Positions 32,276 to 44,445 of a DNA stretch of 64,000 nt are shown one piece after another. The notes below the pieces were generated by a model. That model did no database searches. It was given only the letters and a program-made list of their open reading frames with translations, and had not been told where the DNA came from. Numbering within the stretch: position 1 is the stretch's first letter; every line of letters starts with the position of its first letter. The DNA is from Tricholoma matsutake (Eukaryota > Basidiomycota > Agaricomycetes > Agaricales > Tricholomataceae), in contig AP026542.1 in NCBI GenBank assembly GCA_026075535.2, positions 3,410,001-3,474,000 of the forward strand, written 5' to 3'. A program made the position numbers and the translations under genes.

Positions 32276-32360
32276 CAACATACAAAAGACTAGGCTGAGT
32301 TGAGACCTATAGTCTTAACAACTGCCTGGCAGGTGTGCAGGTGCTATAATTCCTTCCACA

Positions 32361-35357
32361 ACACATTTCAAGCTTCAATTTTGGTGACAAAAATGACAGT
32401 ATGATCCTACACATTTAAGTAGATCACCAGAAGATTCTGGCTTGTACTAGTATGTGACTTAAAATTTATCACTGTTCTCCTTCTTCACAGTAAAATACCC
32501 CAGAAAACAAGTTAAATAATATGCTTACTTGATAATCATCTTCTGAAATCATTTATCTATGAGACCTTCACCCAATACTAGTAGTAAGCCAGAAAGTTAT
32601 TGTAGAAGCAATAAAATGAGCTGCAATGCAGCTGATACTGCAATATTATATTTGCTCATGTTTATTCACCAAGGGCCAGCTTCATTCAGTGCAAATATGG
32701 TGTTAGAATAGTACAGTATCTGCCCTGTTAGTGTCTCTGTGTTTGTGAGATTGTCAGTGTCCCTCTGGCACAAACTAAATTTTTTTTAAACAGCTCGAGG
32801 GCTGGACTAACTAACCATCCCTATATGGTAATTTGACCACGTGACACCCCCTTGACCAGAATCAACAGTGTGGCGGCAAAGCGTCACAATTAATGATGAC
32901 CTTTGGATGATGTGTAAACACTACGAGCATCTACTGTAGGTTATCATCACTTTTCCGTTCCTAATGTAAAACAAATGTTTCTTCCGTTATTTGTCGTACA
33001 TCACCAATTTGTGACCTGTTGCAGTTGTACGCGGGCACCACTCACCGGTTGCATGTATTTCTTTTTAATAGGATTGGTGCTACGAATCGAGACCTTGATT
33101 TCTCTTCGGGGGTCATTACAGCAGGCCATCTCGCGACGGTACACTTCTGGGGGTCAGTTACAAGAAGTTAAAGCTACATGTTGTTAGACGGAAAGACACA
33201 CATGAAAGCTGATGGTATACCCTCGAGCATGCCCGAGGACGATGCTGAAACCCAAGGTGAGCTTGAGAGAGGCAAAGGAACAAAAAATTACGACATCATT
33301 CCAATCCAGTAGAGGAAACTACGACTTTAGTACTTAGTCGGGCAATTTCGACGGTGACTGTAGAATATTTCAATGATTTGGAGAACTCGCCTATTGCCAG
33401 GGCAACAGGAAGTTAAATTCTGTGCCTTTTGGAAGCTCTCCTTTTCGAGGGCCCGAATGGGCTTGGCGCCGCCAGCTATACGCAGATCTCCGAAAAAGGT
33501 TCGGCAACTCGGCCGACTAACTCTACGTCGTTTCGGGGAGGATGATAACCAGGAAATCGCTCTCTATTTTTCTTAGTTGAGCGAGTGCTTCCTTCTGCTG
33601 TTGTACATATTTTCCCCCAACTTTCTTTATCTACAACCATTGTCAGTTTCTCCCCAAGTTTCTCCTTTTCATCTTGGGACTGGGGAAGTATATCCATACT
33701 AATGGATGCCTAGAGAACCACCTCAGGCAGCACCGGTTTGAAGCCCGTAAGGCCTATTGTTTGAGACGACGGGAATAGGCCTTAGAGAGTCTGGGGGTGG
33801 AAGAAGGTCCCACCAAAATCCCGTTTGGGAACGAAGGTGCTAAAAATAGTGATTCCTCGGAAGACTCGGCTATCGTGAACCTGCCCTTTGCCCGGTCACC
33901 TCCCATGATCCATCTGACTCTGAGTCCCCCGATGCTATACGCACGACTGTGAGTACCGCACTTAATGCCACCAATATTTTCAACTTAAATGTACTGTAGG
34001 TTTGTATCGTTGCCACGCCTGGCACCTCCCAGTGGGACACAAGAAAAATCCTAGGCGCCGCATCGTCCAGGAATTCCACCCTTATTTTGAATCTCATTAA
34101 CAGATCCCACTGCGGCAGACACCAGTAAGCGCTTGCCAGTGATATGCGGAGCGGCATGCATTCAGCTGGTAGTATAATAGGACCACACCTCGAGAAAATT
34201 CCATCTGGCAGGCGCCGCGCGGCGGTCGGCTCATCGTGGTGATATTCACCGTGACTACGACATAGCATCATCTATGACTTTGTATTCCCTTTGCTGGCAG
34301 TTTGTCAGGGTGTTACTATGTGAGCTAGGTGCCAGATCACGCTGCAGGACTGCCTCGAGAACCTTCCACAGTGCAGCTGGACCGTCGTGGGCGTATTACT
34401 GTAATTGCATACCATCTAGGCGGTATTAGAGATTAGCGTTATATCTACTACCGTCCCTACTGGAGTCGGTCACTATCGAATAGTAAGCGATAACAATAGG
34501 CCAAAAGAAGACTCGGAGCGCATGGCGGGATTTCTTGATTCAGCACATTCGGGGTTCTTTTATGATTGCTGATCGACCAATCACCAGCTGAATAAAACGG
34601 CCCTCCTTTCGAAACCATTCAGTATCTTACAAAGTCTTACTGTAAAATTACAAAAAAAATGTAAATAACTTCAGGCTGTACTGCCCAACAAATTCTAACC
34701 CGGAGTTTTGTTGGTAGTCAAGCTGGATAATATTTATGTAGAGGGACACGACAAGCACTGAATCCCAAGAAGATTCTCACCAGTTGATCGTGTTTGGACT
34801 GCGCATTTCATTGACTTGCATCCATAAAATTTCCTGCGAGATCAGCAACATCAAAAAATAGTTATGGTGCGTCTTTTAGAGTACTTCGAAGGTGGACAAC
34901 TGGTGAGATGTTTTCGTATCCTAGATATGCTCGTATGGTACACATGATGGTATCTGCCTTGTGAACTCTGGCTAGCCGAATCGCGTTTACACGGGTTCAT
35001 TTGCGCGAGTGCTTGACTTCAAATTATAAGTAGTTGATCAACCACGCGCCATGGGTGTAAGACGTCCGTGAAATACTTTGACTTTCAGGTATGATGTCTG
35101 CATGACACGAGCGGAGACTTCGGTACAAGGCAACTAAAAGGCTTAGGCAAGCTTAAAACCAGAGTTCAAAAGGAAAGCTTCTGGCATTATTTTCAACATA
35201 GGAAATTCATGGGAACCACCTGAGACTCTAAGTCACCAACGACCGAAGCGGCACTTCCGGGACCAATCCACGAGTGAGTAGAGAAATGCTAGTCTAAATC
35301 AAGACCCCTGCATTGCTTTACCTTCCATCTGTTGAGTCGTGTATGCCTCCCTTGGAT
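32361..35357. other. non-coding or unrecognised part of the CpG-containing island
   Basis: CpG dinucleotides become frequent here compared with both flanks. No transposon or recognisable gene was found, and the open frames are short. A hairpin TAAGGCCTATT/AATAGGCCTTA with a 15-nt loop lies at 33748-33784. Confidence 0.4.
33748..33784. terminator. hairpin TAAGGCCTATT / AATAGGCCTTA, possible transcript-end structure
   Basis: A perfect 11-bp stem with a 15-nt loop. A second version with a 9-bp stem AGGCCTATT and again a 15-nt loop lies at 35955-35987, and the word AGGCCTATTG also occurs near 31904. The role is unknown; a repeated element is as likely as a terminator. Confidence 0.3.
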
Positions 35358-35640
35358 CTAAGTCACATCATCTGCTTCTTGCCGCCGCACTGCGCGTTGA
35401 TGGGTGGCGGAGGGTTTCGCAAAATCCAGCAAGTCACGATTTGAGTAAGACTGTAAGAGATCCATTGAGACGAGAGTGTCACTGAAGCCACCAGATAAGA
35501 TAGCATCGAAAGTGGACCACAGTTGGGGCTCAGAGAGAAATACTGATCCAGACCAAATGCTGGTGATGAGGGTCAATTGGGTGTTGGGGTCCCACGGTCG
35601 CGATGCCTGGTTGGCCGTGGAATCGAACGCGTTCTCCAAG
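35358..35640 (-). CDS. possible exon of an unrecognised protein
   Basis: The minus-strand frame reads STANQASRPWDPNTQLTLI, GSVFLSEPQLWSTFDAIL and DLLQSYSNRDLLDFA and ends with TGA at 35358-35360. Its composition is protein-like and free of low complexity. A longer plus-strand frame overlaps it (35476-35916), and I cannot exclude that one. No start codon with good context or intron partner was established. Unknown family. Confidence 0.3.
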
Positions 35641-36191
35641 AGTTCTTATCAAGTAACGCGTGGCAGTATGCGTACAGAGTTCGCGGTAAGCGTGAGCGGA
35701 CGGCAGAGGTGGTTGGTGATGCAAGCGGAGAGGATGACGAACGTGGTGATGGTAATGGTCAAGCAATTCATAGAACAGAAACATGAAGCCTTCCGAGGGC
35801 TACAAAGGAGCTGCCAGGACAGTGGGAGGCACGAGTTGAAGGTACTGGTGAGAGGTTCGTATGAGGTGGCAGAGGTGGCTGTGGGAGGCGACGCGTCATC
35901 AGCAGACTATTATTAGACAGAGAAGTTCAACACCTCCTGCGGAGGTAGCCTTCGAGGCCTATTCTTGTCATCATAAACAATAGGCCTTGTAGCGTATGAC
36001 TAAGCGAAGAAGGTGCTGCCTAAGGTGTAGAGAACTTGAATATAAACGACAATATATACAGGATTCGAAAAGATGTACCATCGACTACAGAAGTACTTGT
36101 AGGCAAGTTGCAACAAAAACAAAGAACATTTTCGTTAGATACCTATATGAATCTCGTATAACAGAGCATACAGACAAGAAAAAAAAATACA

Positions 36192-37335
36192 TTAATCCAC
36201 GTCTGAATTGGAATTATTTGATGCTCCCTTGGCTGGGATCTTACTAGCCTTGGACCGGGGTTGCCTCTTCCGCACACCTCGATAACTTTCCAGTGGGAAT
36301 GAGCAATGTAATCCACGCTTTTCACATTGACTAGACAGTAAAAGACATTCAGTAACGATGTAAAGAAAAATGAGTGTCAGCGCGCGCACTGAAAACTTAC
36401 TTGCATGTTTTTTTCTCACTCCCGGCTAGTGGGGCGCCGCATGCAATCTTGCGACCGCGGCAAAATAGGCAAGCCAACGGGGGTTTCGGCTGTGCAGGTT
36501 TCGGTGGCGTAGGTTTTTTTGCACGTCTTTTAGTGGGTGGGGCACTGAGGCACATGCGCGAAGGGCGAGGTGTGGCTGTGATGCCAATGTAGGGATGGGA
36601 TTTAGAACGCCTCGCCTTTCGCAAGTCCTGGGTGAGACGGCTTCGATTCGCCGGGGTGACGACGGAAGCATCTAATGACCTGGCATCCGGTACACAAGCA
36701 TATCGGGGTACCGGGGCATGAAGCTGATCATTTACAATAGGCGTGTCAGTTTGCCAGTTTGGGGTCTGGGTGATGAGGTCAAATGGTTGGAGCGTCGGAG
36801 ACAGGGTATCACCGCATAGCAATGAGTTTGAGGACAAGTCAATCAAATGCTGCTGAGAAGGATAATTGAATTCCTGTGTACTGATGGGCAGCATGAGCGA
36901 AGGAGTCCAGGCGGTGGGAGCAGCTGTGTAGTGTTGTTTGGGATGCATCATTTCCCAGTCACTCCGCTGGTCAGTCCATTCATGCTGAACCGATTCGAGT
37001 GGGAAAGCGCCAGATGCCATTGAAGCGCTGTAGCCGTAACCTGTGTCGCGCGGAAATGTTGCCTCAAGATAGCTTGCAGAAAAATTGATGTCAGCGGCAC
37101 ACGCGGCATAAGCGTCTGACGAATGAGGAATATTCTCGTAATGCTCCGCCGTCGTGTAAGTGTTGGGTTCTGGACAGTATTGAAATCCGAGACCTTCAAA
37201 ATATTGACTAAAAAGGGCTTCTTGATACCTCCATCGTTGCTCTATTGCCGCCCTCCGAGCTTCTGGGAACGTGGCGTAGAACTTCTCGTCTTCCTCCAGC
37301 ATGGTTTGGGCGAACAATGACAGTGGTTGGTACAT
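36192..37335 (-). CDS. Zn2Cys6 (Gal4-type) transcription factor with C-terminal zinc cluster
   Basis: Two exons, 37335-36401 and 36330-36192, are joined across a 70-nt GTAAGT...CTAG intron to give 357 residues ending in TAA. The exon junction falls inside the zinc cluster. Cys289, 292, 299 and 311 are in exon 1, and Cys314 and 321 in exon 2. They form CX2CX6CX11CX2CX6C, within the spacing of fungal binuclear zinc clusters. A basic stretch (PPTKRRAKKPTPPKPAQPK) precedes it and a basic tail (RGVRKRQPRSKASK) follows. The N-terminal 280 residues are rich in Ser, Thr, Pro, Tyr and Asn with no other domain, and may be an activation region. The family binds DNA and regulates transcription in the nucleus; targets are unknown. 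An upstream ATG at 37462 could begin an extra 5' exon, but the implied intron would be too short. No internal stops, unlike the transposon relics. Confidence 0.88.
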
Positions 37336-37469
37336 CTCAGGCTGAGAAACCCAATTGTCAGGTCCTGGATATTAGTGTTCAGATTTCACCCACCTGATTC
37401 GTCCAAAAATGGTTTTGTTGGGGGACTACGAGGTCCGCCGGATAGGTAAGTTGCGACGCCATTGATAGG

Positions 37470-40400
37470 CGAACGGCGAGTGGACTTGATCGTTAATTGT
37501 GTCCCAGATTAAGTCGAGAGTGAATAACAAGAGAGATTGAAAAGATGAGTCAACTAGTATACTGTGAGTGTCAAGAAGTAATACTGTAGGAACCTTTCAC
37601 ATAAGAAGTTGAAGTTTCCTCAAAAAAAGAAGGTTTAGCCTCACCATCGCCACATGTCTCACCGATATGCCACTGGAAACCCCATTTGTTGCTCAGTGTC
37701 GCTCATCGGGCCTAGGCTCCAAATTATCGTTTTTCCTGATCTAGATTGGACCCCGCTTCTTTCATCTGATTCGGAAATTTTTTAAAGTCAAGGGGAAGGT
37801 TCTCCGCAGTTGGCGGTGTTCGCATGATATAGTGAGTCCGGATGGCAGGTAACTGTGAGGTCTTCGACATGATGGTCAATCTGGAACATTGATGTGTATA
37901 GCTGGCTCTTGTGCTGAGCTGGCAAACTTGGTAAGGCTCACTTTCAGCTCTGCATTAAATAAATCTTGTGTGAGATCTTTTCCAGGCGATTGATCGAGAT
38001 AACTGCGTCCAGTTCTGGCCTTCATATGTTGTGGCCCCACAGATCATTATGTTCAGCCGATAATTGCTCTTTTAGGAAGAGATTTCTGCACACGAGGCTA
38101 AAGACTCCCCCCTCAAGCTAGTCCAGGGCTCCACGCGCTCCACGCCCCCGAGTTTTTTTTTGCCAAAACAGCAGAAAATAGTCAAAAGGGGATCGACAAA
38201 TTTTGCATCCGCTATACCTTATTATCAGGAGAGGTTAGTCGCCTCTCGATCTTGTTCTGATCTAGGTGCATGGACTTACCTCACAAAAGGAACCTTACCC
38301 TCTATTTGTCTAGCTCAGCGCATCCCACGATTACAGATTCAAATAATAAACCCAACTTCGAGAGAACAGAGCCGTGACCTTCCCCAGGGATTTTCTGAAG
38401 AGGAATGGCCGCAGGCCGTAATCGCCAACGATCTTCGATATGCGAAGTATGCCGAAAACTGGGAAGGAACCGCCGACATGCCAAGTACACCCGGTACCGT
38501 GGCTTGCGAGCTTAACAACAAAGGTCCATCAAAGAGAAGTTAGGCGCATCCACGTTGAGGGGCGACCGTGGGCTGAGCACACCAGTAAACTGTAAAGGAG
38601 CATTCGGCTCGGTCGAGGACGGAATACACTATGATTTATCATTTATCATTTGACACTGTATTGCAACTTATCAGTGCAATCACGAGGGTCATTATTTATC
38701 TGACGCTGATCTGTTCGGGACTGATTATTAATTATTGTGACAGGCAGGCCGGTTAACGCACCAGGTGCCACAAAGTGGCGTCGCCTCCGTCTCAATGGCA
38801 GAAAATTTGAGATCCTTCCAGCGGAGCTTCGAAAACAGGACAGCCTGAGGGTGGTTCAAAGATATTTTTGTATGCAATAGGTTATGAATTTATTATGCCT
38901 TCTCCTCGCACCAACAGATATCCAACCTGGTTCAAATTTGTAACTTCGACGAGGATACGCACTGGAAATTAGGAGCTAGTATCAGCTCTGTTCCACTTAT
39001 GACACGTATACGTACATTGCAAAGAAGCCGATCGTCTCGGAGCTCCCAATCATCCCAAATCAGGTCATTTCCATGAAGTTAGTCGACGGTATTGTACAAC
39101 AAATTATGTAACAATTCACCTGATGGATTCACGTCACCTTAAGACTATCGAGACTGAGCCAGCATAGAAACCGGCTGAGTGTTCAAATCGTGCGATCTGT
39201 TATACAAAGCGGTTGACGTGTTTGCGGGTGATTCCGAGTAGAAGGAAAAACAAGCAGTTCAAGTAATCTGCTTAGATCTCCGGAAAGGAATAGGCCAGGC
39301 CAGGGTCATGTGCAAATTGTCGCAGATGTACAAGGACGGCGGAATTGTGACGAGGCGGCCGAGCAAAAACGTGAACTGAATAACTAACCGTTCGCTGTTA
39401 CGGGGATTGCAGCGGTCTCCGGCGAACGGCGGGTGAGATGTACCGTACAGGGACCATGCAGCCCATTAATGTGAAATCAGATGGGCTTTATCAGACAACC
39501 AGCCACTGACCTGATGCTTCACCTTGTTACATGACATGCATCGGAAGATGATGCACGACGATTGCGAGGTGGACACCGCACACGAGCGGTTGATAGAAGG
39601 CGAAGTATTGTCACGGTTAAAGACATAGTCAGTCGAAAACACGCGCTGAATCTCACCTTACATACCACACAGGTGGTCACCGATCATCATCCATCCGACG
39701 ACAACTTCAAGGTAATCTACGGTAGGATATTCAAGCCAAGCCTCACGCTCCTCGACGTGTTGGTACCAACACAGTTCCCTCATTGGTAGAAAACCTTTGT
39801 CCAGTCAGCTATAAGAAGTGCTTTGATCGAAAGTCGTTGGGTTTTCGAAAGGTATTGAGCCAGATATCGATGTCAATGATATTTTCCATCCGTCCATGCA
39901 TGAAACAGACTGCAAAACATGTTTAGAATCCACGGTTCGACCACGCCCTTAGTAGGGGCTATGTATTGCAACGCTGATGTTAAGACTCGAGTACCAGTGC
40001 CACTGCACCAAGAGAAATCGTCGAGGATGAAATGTGCCGCACCCTGTGAGCGCGTTGTTCTCTCCTTGAAGCTAGCCTTAAGTACAGCTTGCCAGCGGTG
40101 TGATACAAAGCAGTGAATGTGGGAACCCAACGCAGCCAGTGTCACCGAAAGGGCCCGAAGCCGTCAGATTTAAGCTTTCCTACTGTAACAAGAAAACGTT
40201 GCTGAAAAGCTTGAGCCTCGCCATATAGATAGCGTTCTGTCAAAGATCAAGAAGGGAGATATATTGTGAACACAAAGAACCGTCTGTAGCCGGCGGCGTT
40301 GTATTTGTTGACCATGAAACTCCGGAACGATCGTTTCATCGCGGTGGCTCTCAAGTTTGCTTTACGCGCATTCCCTCAGGCTTGTCGTTCAACCTTACAG

Positions 40401-40524
40401 CCTTAATCCCACTATAAGGACCGTGGCGTCCATCGAGAGCAGGGTATCCCAGTCTCTAGCATCCACTTCTTCAGAGAACCTGACAGTGGAAGCTAGGCCT
40501 GTGCACAACAAGCCGGCAGGCAAC
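37470..40524. other. 3-kb interval between the two intact genes, nothing recognised
   Basis: CpG-containing sequence. Open frames at 38160-38543, 39562-39789 and 39873-40145 (minus) are short, lack a good ATG or a family signature, and are not supported. It may hold regulatory sequence for the divergent Zn2Cys6 and F-box genes. Confidence 0.4.
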
Positions 40525-42885
40525 ATGACCCTTAATACCTTGCCGTACGATCTCTTGCTGAATATCGCCACTCGTCTTGACATACAAGATGTGCATGCTT
40601 TGCACCTAGTGAGTGTTTCCCATGTATCTGTGGGGAGCAGAGTGGGGTGGCAGGATCGGCTTATGGGGTCAGGGTTTTATCTCATGGCTTGCTGAGTATA
40701 CGAGTTCACATTTCCGAGGACTTGTTGGACCCACGTTAGACGAAGATCCCTTACACCCCCGCCCAACATCGCAAAGGACTGTGGAACTGATGATCTTGTG
40801 CTATCCAGACCTGTAAAAGCCTATACGATTTCTCGACTACGCGGCCTGTCTACCGCAGGCTCGCCCACGAGCTGCTCCGGCGGTGTCGTGCTTTACCACT
40901 CAAGGGCTTTCAACGACTAACGGATCTCAATACAGAACAACTCATACGTTCTGTTAACAAAGCTGCGCGGTATGAATCCGCATGGCCCCACCGTGGTCCA
41001 CGGCCGGTCCGTACCGGATCATACTATCGTACCAATTACCACTCAAATTACATGGACGTCATTAACGATCCCGGCTTAGGACCGCGTCACACTCGGCAGT
41101 GGTATAAGGTGGTCAGATCACCACCTGACGAGGAAGTTGATTGGCTCTCGCCGATCACGTCAAATTACACGCTCTGCGCGACGAAGAGCGGGAAGGTCGT
41201 CTGTTGGGATGTCCAGACAGATAAATGTTTGGCTGAATGGAGCCCGGGGGGGTCGCGGTGGGAGCTATGGAAGTGCAGAGTAGAGTTCGAGGAGAAGACT
41301 GTGTTTTTTACTATGGCGAAGATCATTTCTGGGGCGTGAGTGCTTTTGGTACTGGTTTTGCTGTCGCTTAAATGCAGCTCATTACAGATACGACGACTCC
41401 AGGGTGATGGAATTCATACTCATGCGGTTACGGTTCTCCGACGGCCCGTCAGGGGAGAGTGCATGCACGCCTCCTACGTTCTCTCATGTAACGAGGTTCA
41501 AAACGGCAGGGGTCGTCATGAACGTCTTCTTACTTGATCCAGTCGGTCGATTGTTGTCAGGGTTCGTTTGGCTCTCAACCTCCAACACGATCGCTCTGTA
41601 TGCCTTACTCGATTGGGATAAACCTGAATACGTCTATATAGATACAGGCATTGAATGTGTGAGTCTTCAAGGCAACCGAAAAACTCTCCGGCAAACCGTT
41701 TGATAATGTGTTTCCTAGGTTGCGTCATCCAACTGGTCCTGTATCTTGTTCGAGCACAACATTGTTGTCCATTGCGAAGACAGTGAGAAAGCCTACCAAT
41801 ACTTCTACCCCCTCCCCCTACTCCAGACATATGCAAGGCCCCTAAAATCTAAAGACGACACTCCTGTCCTAAGTCAGCGCGTGGCGCCCGCAAGGGCGCT
41901 CAAGCGGAAATTTAACTTTCCTCCACTGCTTCCCGCTCCAGCTGTTGATTCGCCATCATCCACAATCAGCACCGACACAAGCAATGTCAACGGCACCACC
42001 AGCACTCAAGCGTCCACGTCTTCCACTTCCCACCTACCCCCCGCTCCGAACCCGAACCCGAACCCGAACCCGTTCCCGTTCCCACCTTGGGTACCCGACA
42101 GCGCACACTTTGTCCGGCAGTGGTGGCCAAGCCTACCCGGAATACCCCGCGTGAGCTGCACGGTGGTGTTGCTGTCGGCACACGACCAAGAAACTCACCG
42201 CACGCGGTTCGTACTTGCGCAGCACTATTTCAAGGTCCCGCTTGTGCATGCCAATTGGCTTATGGGGACGAAAGATGTACCCGAGTCAGGTTCTGCGAGG
42301 ACGGGCAGGATTACTTTTAATTCGGAGGACAGTGAGGATGAGGATCATGGTTCGGACGTCGCGTCCGTGGATGGTGTCAGTTCTCATCGGAGCCAGCGGG
42401 AGACTGTGGCGATCGACGAAGAGCGTGACACGTTGGTGACGGAAGTGGCGCACGAGGAGGACGCTAGCAACGATTCGCTGATGAACCTCTGGTACGTCAG
42501 CACGCCTTTTGAGGTGGTGTGTCTCGTGGACGGCACAGATGACGAGGACGAAGGCACGGTAAACGATCGGCCGCGTCCGCTCATTGCGGTGGACTTTGGG
42601 CACGCGGTGTGGATAGAGTTCGTGGATAACGAGGACGATATGTTTCGGCCCCGGGCTGGCGACCCCGATGCGAAGTGGCTGAGGTTTGTCACTTTCCCGC
42701 CGTATCAGGGAAATGTGAACGAAGATGGGACACTCCGCGAGTGGCCTGGTGGGGAGGTACGGACACTAGATATTCCGGACGAACTGGATCTGGACAGTGT
42801 GGAGACGATTAACATTGACCAGTCTCAGGGTGCGGTTATTCTGTCTGTGAGAGAGGGCAAAATTTTTATTCTGTGCTATGAATGA
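40525..42885 (+). CDS. F-box protein, 682 residues, four exons
   Basis: The exons are 40525-40608, 40809-41335, 41388-41658 and 41719-42885, with introns of 200, 52 and 60 nt, all GT-AG. The coding length is 2049 nt and in frame throughout. The N-terminus is an F-box: LNTLPYDLLLNIATRLDI..VHALHL, then across intron 1 TCKSLYDFSTTRPVYRRL. F-box proteins recruit substrates to SCF ubiquitin ligases through Skp1. Later segments such as NYTLCATKSGKVVCWDVQTDKCLAEW (about residue 155) and the C-terminal VDFGHAVWIEF and QGAVILSVREGKIFILCYE look like beta-propeller strands, though a regular WD repeat count cannot be made. A low-complexity NPNPNPNPFPFPP stretch lies near residue 395. The start is the first in-frame ATG; the frame upstream has none. 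There are no premature stops. Confidence 0.88.
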
Positions 42886-43237
42886 TCCTTACTGTAAGGG
42901 ACACTTCCGGGGCTTGTATTTATCGATATGTAGCATTGTAACACCCGCAATACTTTACAAACTTACACTCTCAACAAAATAATTACCTTGCTTGCCACCC
43001 GACAATTAATGTTTCATGCATTTTTTCAACATGTGCAAACAGGTGACACCTTAGTCTCAGCTGGCCTCGTCCGCTTGAGTCATGGCGCCGTAGCGTTGTG
43101 ATCTAGGCGGTTCGTGGCATTTTGATCTACGTGTTTCCATAGCGTCGTCACCTAGGCATGGTTTATTTTTCCGTCCTATCCTTTTCGCCAGCCCCTCTTT
43201 TTTGGGTTTGTTCGTTGCGTCATATGGTCTGTCAACG
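42886..43237. other. 3' flank of the F-box gene
   Basis: Non-coding. It holds short direct repeats of the type GTAGCGTTGTGATCTAGGCGG and CATAGCGTCGTCACCTAGG near 43088-43160. Confidence 0.35.
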
Positions 43238-43255
43238 TGCACAAAGTTTGTTATC

Positions 43256-43514
43256 TTTTTTATTTATTTTTTATTTGGTAACTGGTTTGAGCCCGAAGCC
43301 TGCGGTCAACTCTGACTACGCTAAGATGCATGTCTAGGAGGACACCGGCCGAAGAGAATGCTTTTACGCACACCATTAATGGTAGTGTGGGACTCCACTG
43401 TCTTTCAGCAATACCCACTAAACTCTTCGGAGGGATCAGGGTTCGAATCAAGAGTGCAAGGGTATGTCCCCCTGAAATGAGATGATGGAGTTAACCATTG
43501 AGCCATCTCGCCCC
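43256..43514 (-). mobile_element. tRNA-derived SINE, 259 bp, with 18-bp target duplication
   Basis: On the minus strand the element begins GGGGCGAGATGGCTCAATGG at 43514, which contains an RNA polymerase III A box (TGGCTCAATGG). A B box (GATTCGAACC) lies about 50 bp downstream, and the element ends in an AAATAAAAAATAAATAAAAA tail at 43256-43280. Identical 18-bp TGCACAAAGTTTGTTATC flank it at 43238-43255 and 43515-43532. Boxes, A-rich tail and a long target duplication are the full signature of LINE-mobilised SINEs. It lies 370 bp downstream of the F-box gene. Confidence 0.88.
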
Positions 43515-43532
43515 TGCACAAAGTTTGTTATC

Positions 43533-44162
43533 GCTTACGAGCACGTTGTGACGCATCACATGATTCACATACAGAGACAAACAATCTGTAATGGGGTACC
43601 TTGTTGATGCAAGCTAGTTCCGATACTAGCGCAATTTGCGCCTATCCATCAACTTCGTGATCCCACCTGTCAATCCCCACCCTAATGTGCCTCCCTTCTC
43701 CACTCATACACAACATACACAGGAGTAACCGCCATTCTCACTGGTAGCAAACAATCTTTTCCACAACGGTGGATTCAGTGTCACTTTTGTCATGCCCAAG
43801 GTACTTTCTTTACCATCAACCCCCCACTCCAACTCGATGCCTTGATCTATGTTGCGGAGCTTCAGAGCTTCTTCTGGCCTGTGACTCAAACAATAGATCC
43901 TGGTCTGCCATTGCAAAGCTTCAGAGCTTCTTCTGGCTTGCAACATATAGGTGGACTATGTCCTGATTGCTGAAATCAAACTATTAACTATAACATTGCC
44001 AGGTTACAAACACAAGTGGATGTCTGCACACCAGTCGTGGGGCAACCTCAATGCCCTGCCTAGACCATTCATTTAGAGCTGCTATGGGACATGTAGCTAG
44101 GCCCTTGGATGATGTCACTGAAAGGCAAGTCTTGTCTCCAATAATTTCTATTCCATAATAAC
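43533..44162. other. decayed sequence with a 21-bp direct repeat
   Basis: AGCTTCAGAGCTTCTTCTGGC occurs at about 43859 and 43918. A minus-strand frame at 43946-43704 is open but unrecognised. The 3' end of the Helitron at 45168-55387 may lie in or near this segment; no CTAG-plus-hairpin terminus could be fixed. Confidence 0.35.
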
Positions 44163-44438
44163 CTAAGACTCACATGCAGAATCTAACTGTAGTTCATGAA
44201 GATGCCCTCCCCATTGGCAAAGAATTTCAGGTAGCGCAAACACAATAACTGTGATGCCCTCATCCTGTTTGATGGGTATTGGTTCAACAGTGTACAGGCG
44301 ATCCAGTGATGATATTTTAAACTCTTCGAGAAGCAGACATGCTGACTGAACTTCATCCTCATCCCTTTTCCAGGTATGTCTGGACAATTGTGACCACAAT
44401 TGATAGATGGATTTATGTGTGTGTGTAATTATGCTCAT
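44163..44438 (-). pseudogene. fragment of a MULE-like transposase
   Basis: The 92-codon minus-strand frame contains LLLEEFKISSL, VIVFALPEILCQWGG and LHELQLDSACES. The block FALPxILxxWGGxxxELxLDSA precedes the first catalytic region in a common agaricomycete MULE-type transposase. Only this N-terminal piece is present, directly against the MITE at 44446. The family call rests on memory of that block, so it is tentative. Alternatively it belongs to the Helitron's 3' cargo. Confidence 0.4.
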
Positions 44439-44445
44439 CCATGCC

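Noticed and set aside
35476..35916. 146-codon plus-strand gene
   Set aside because: It starts at GTG, overlaps a more protein-like minus-strand frame, and has no recognisable domain.
37336..37462. Extra 5' exon of the Zn2Cys6 gene from ATG 37462
   Set aside because: Joining it in frame needs an intron of about 25-29 nt, shorter than any other intron in this window.
38160..38543. 127-codon gene in the island
   Set aside because: The frame has no ATG at its start, no family features and no introns.
43256..43514. Functional tRNA gene
   Set aside because: A and B boxes are present but the acceptor stem does not close and the body is 259 bp with a tail and target duplication, which is a SINE.
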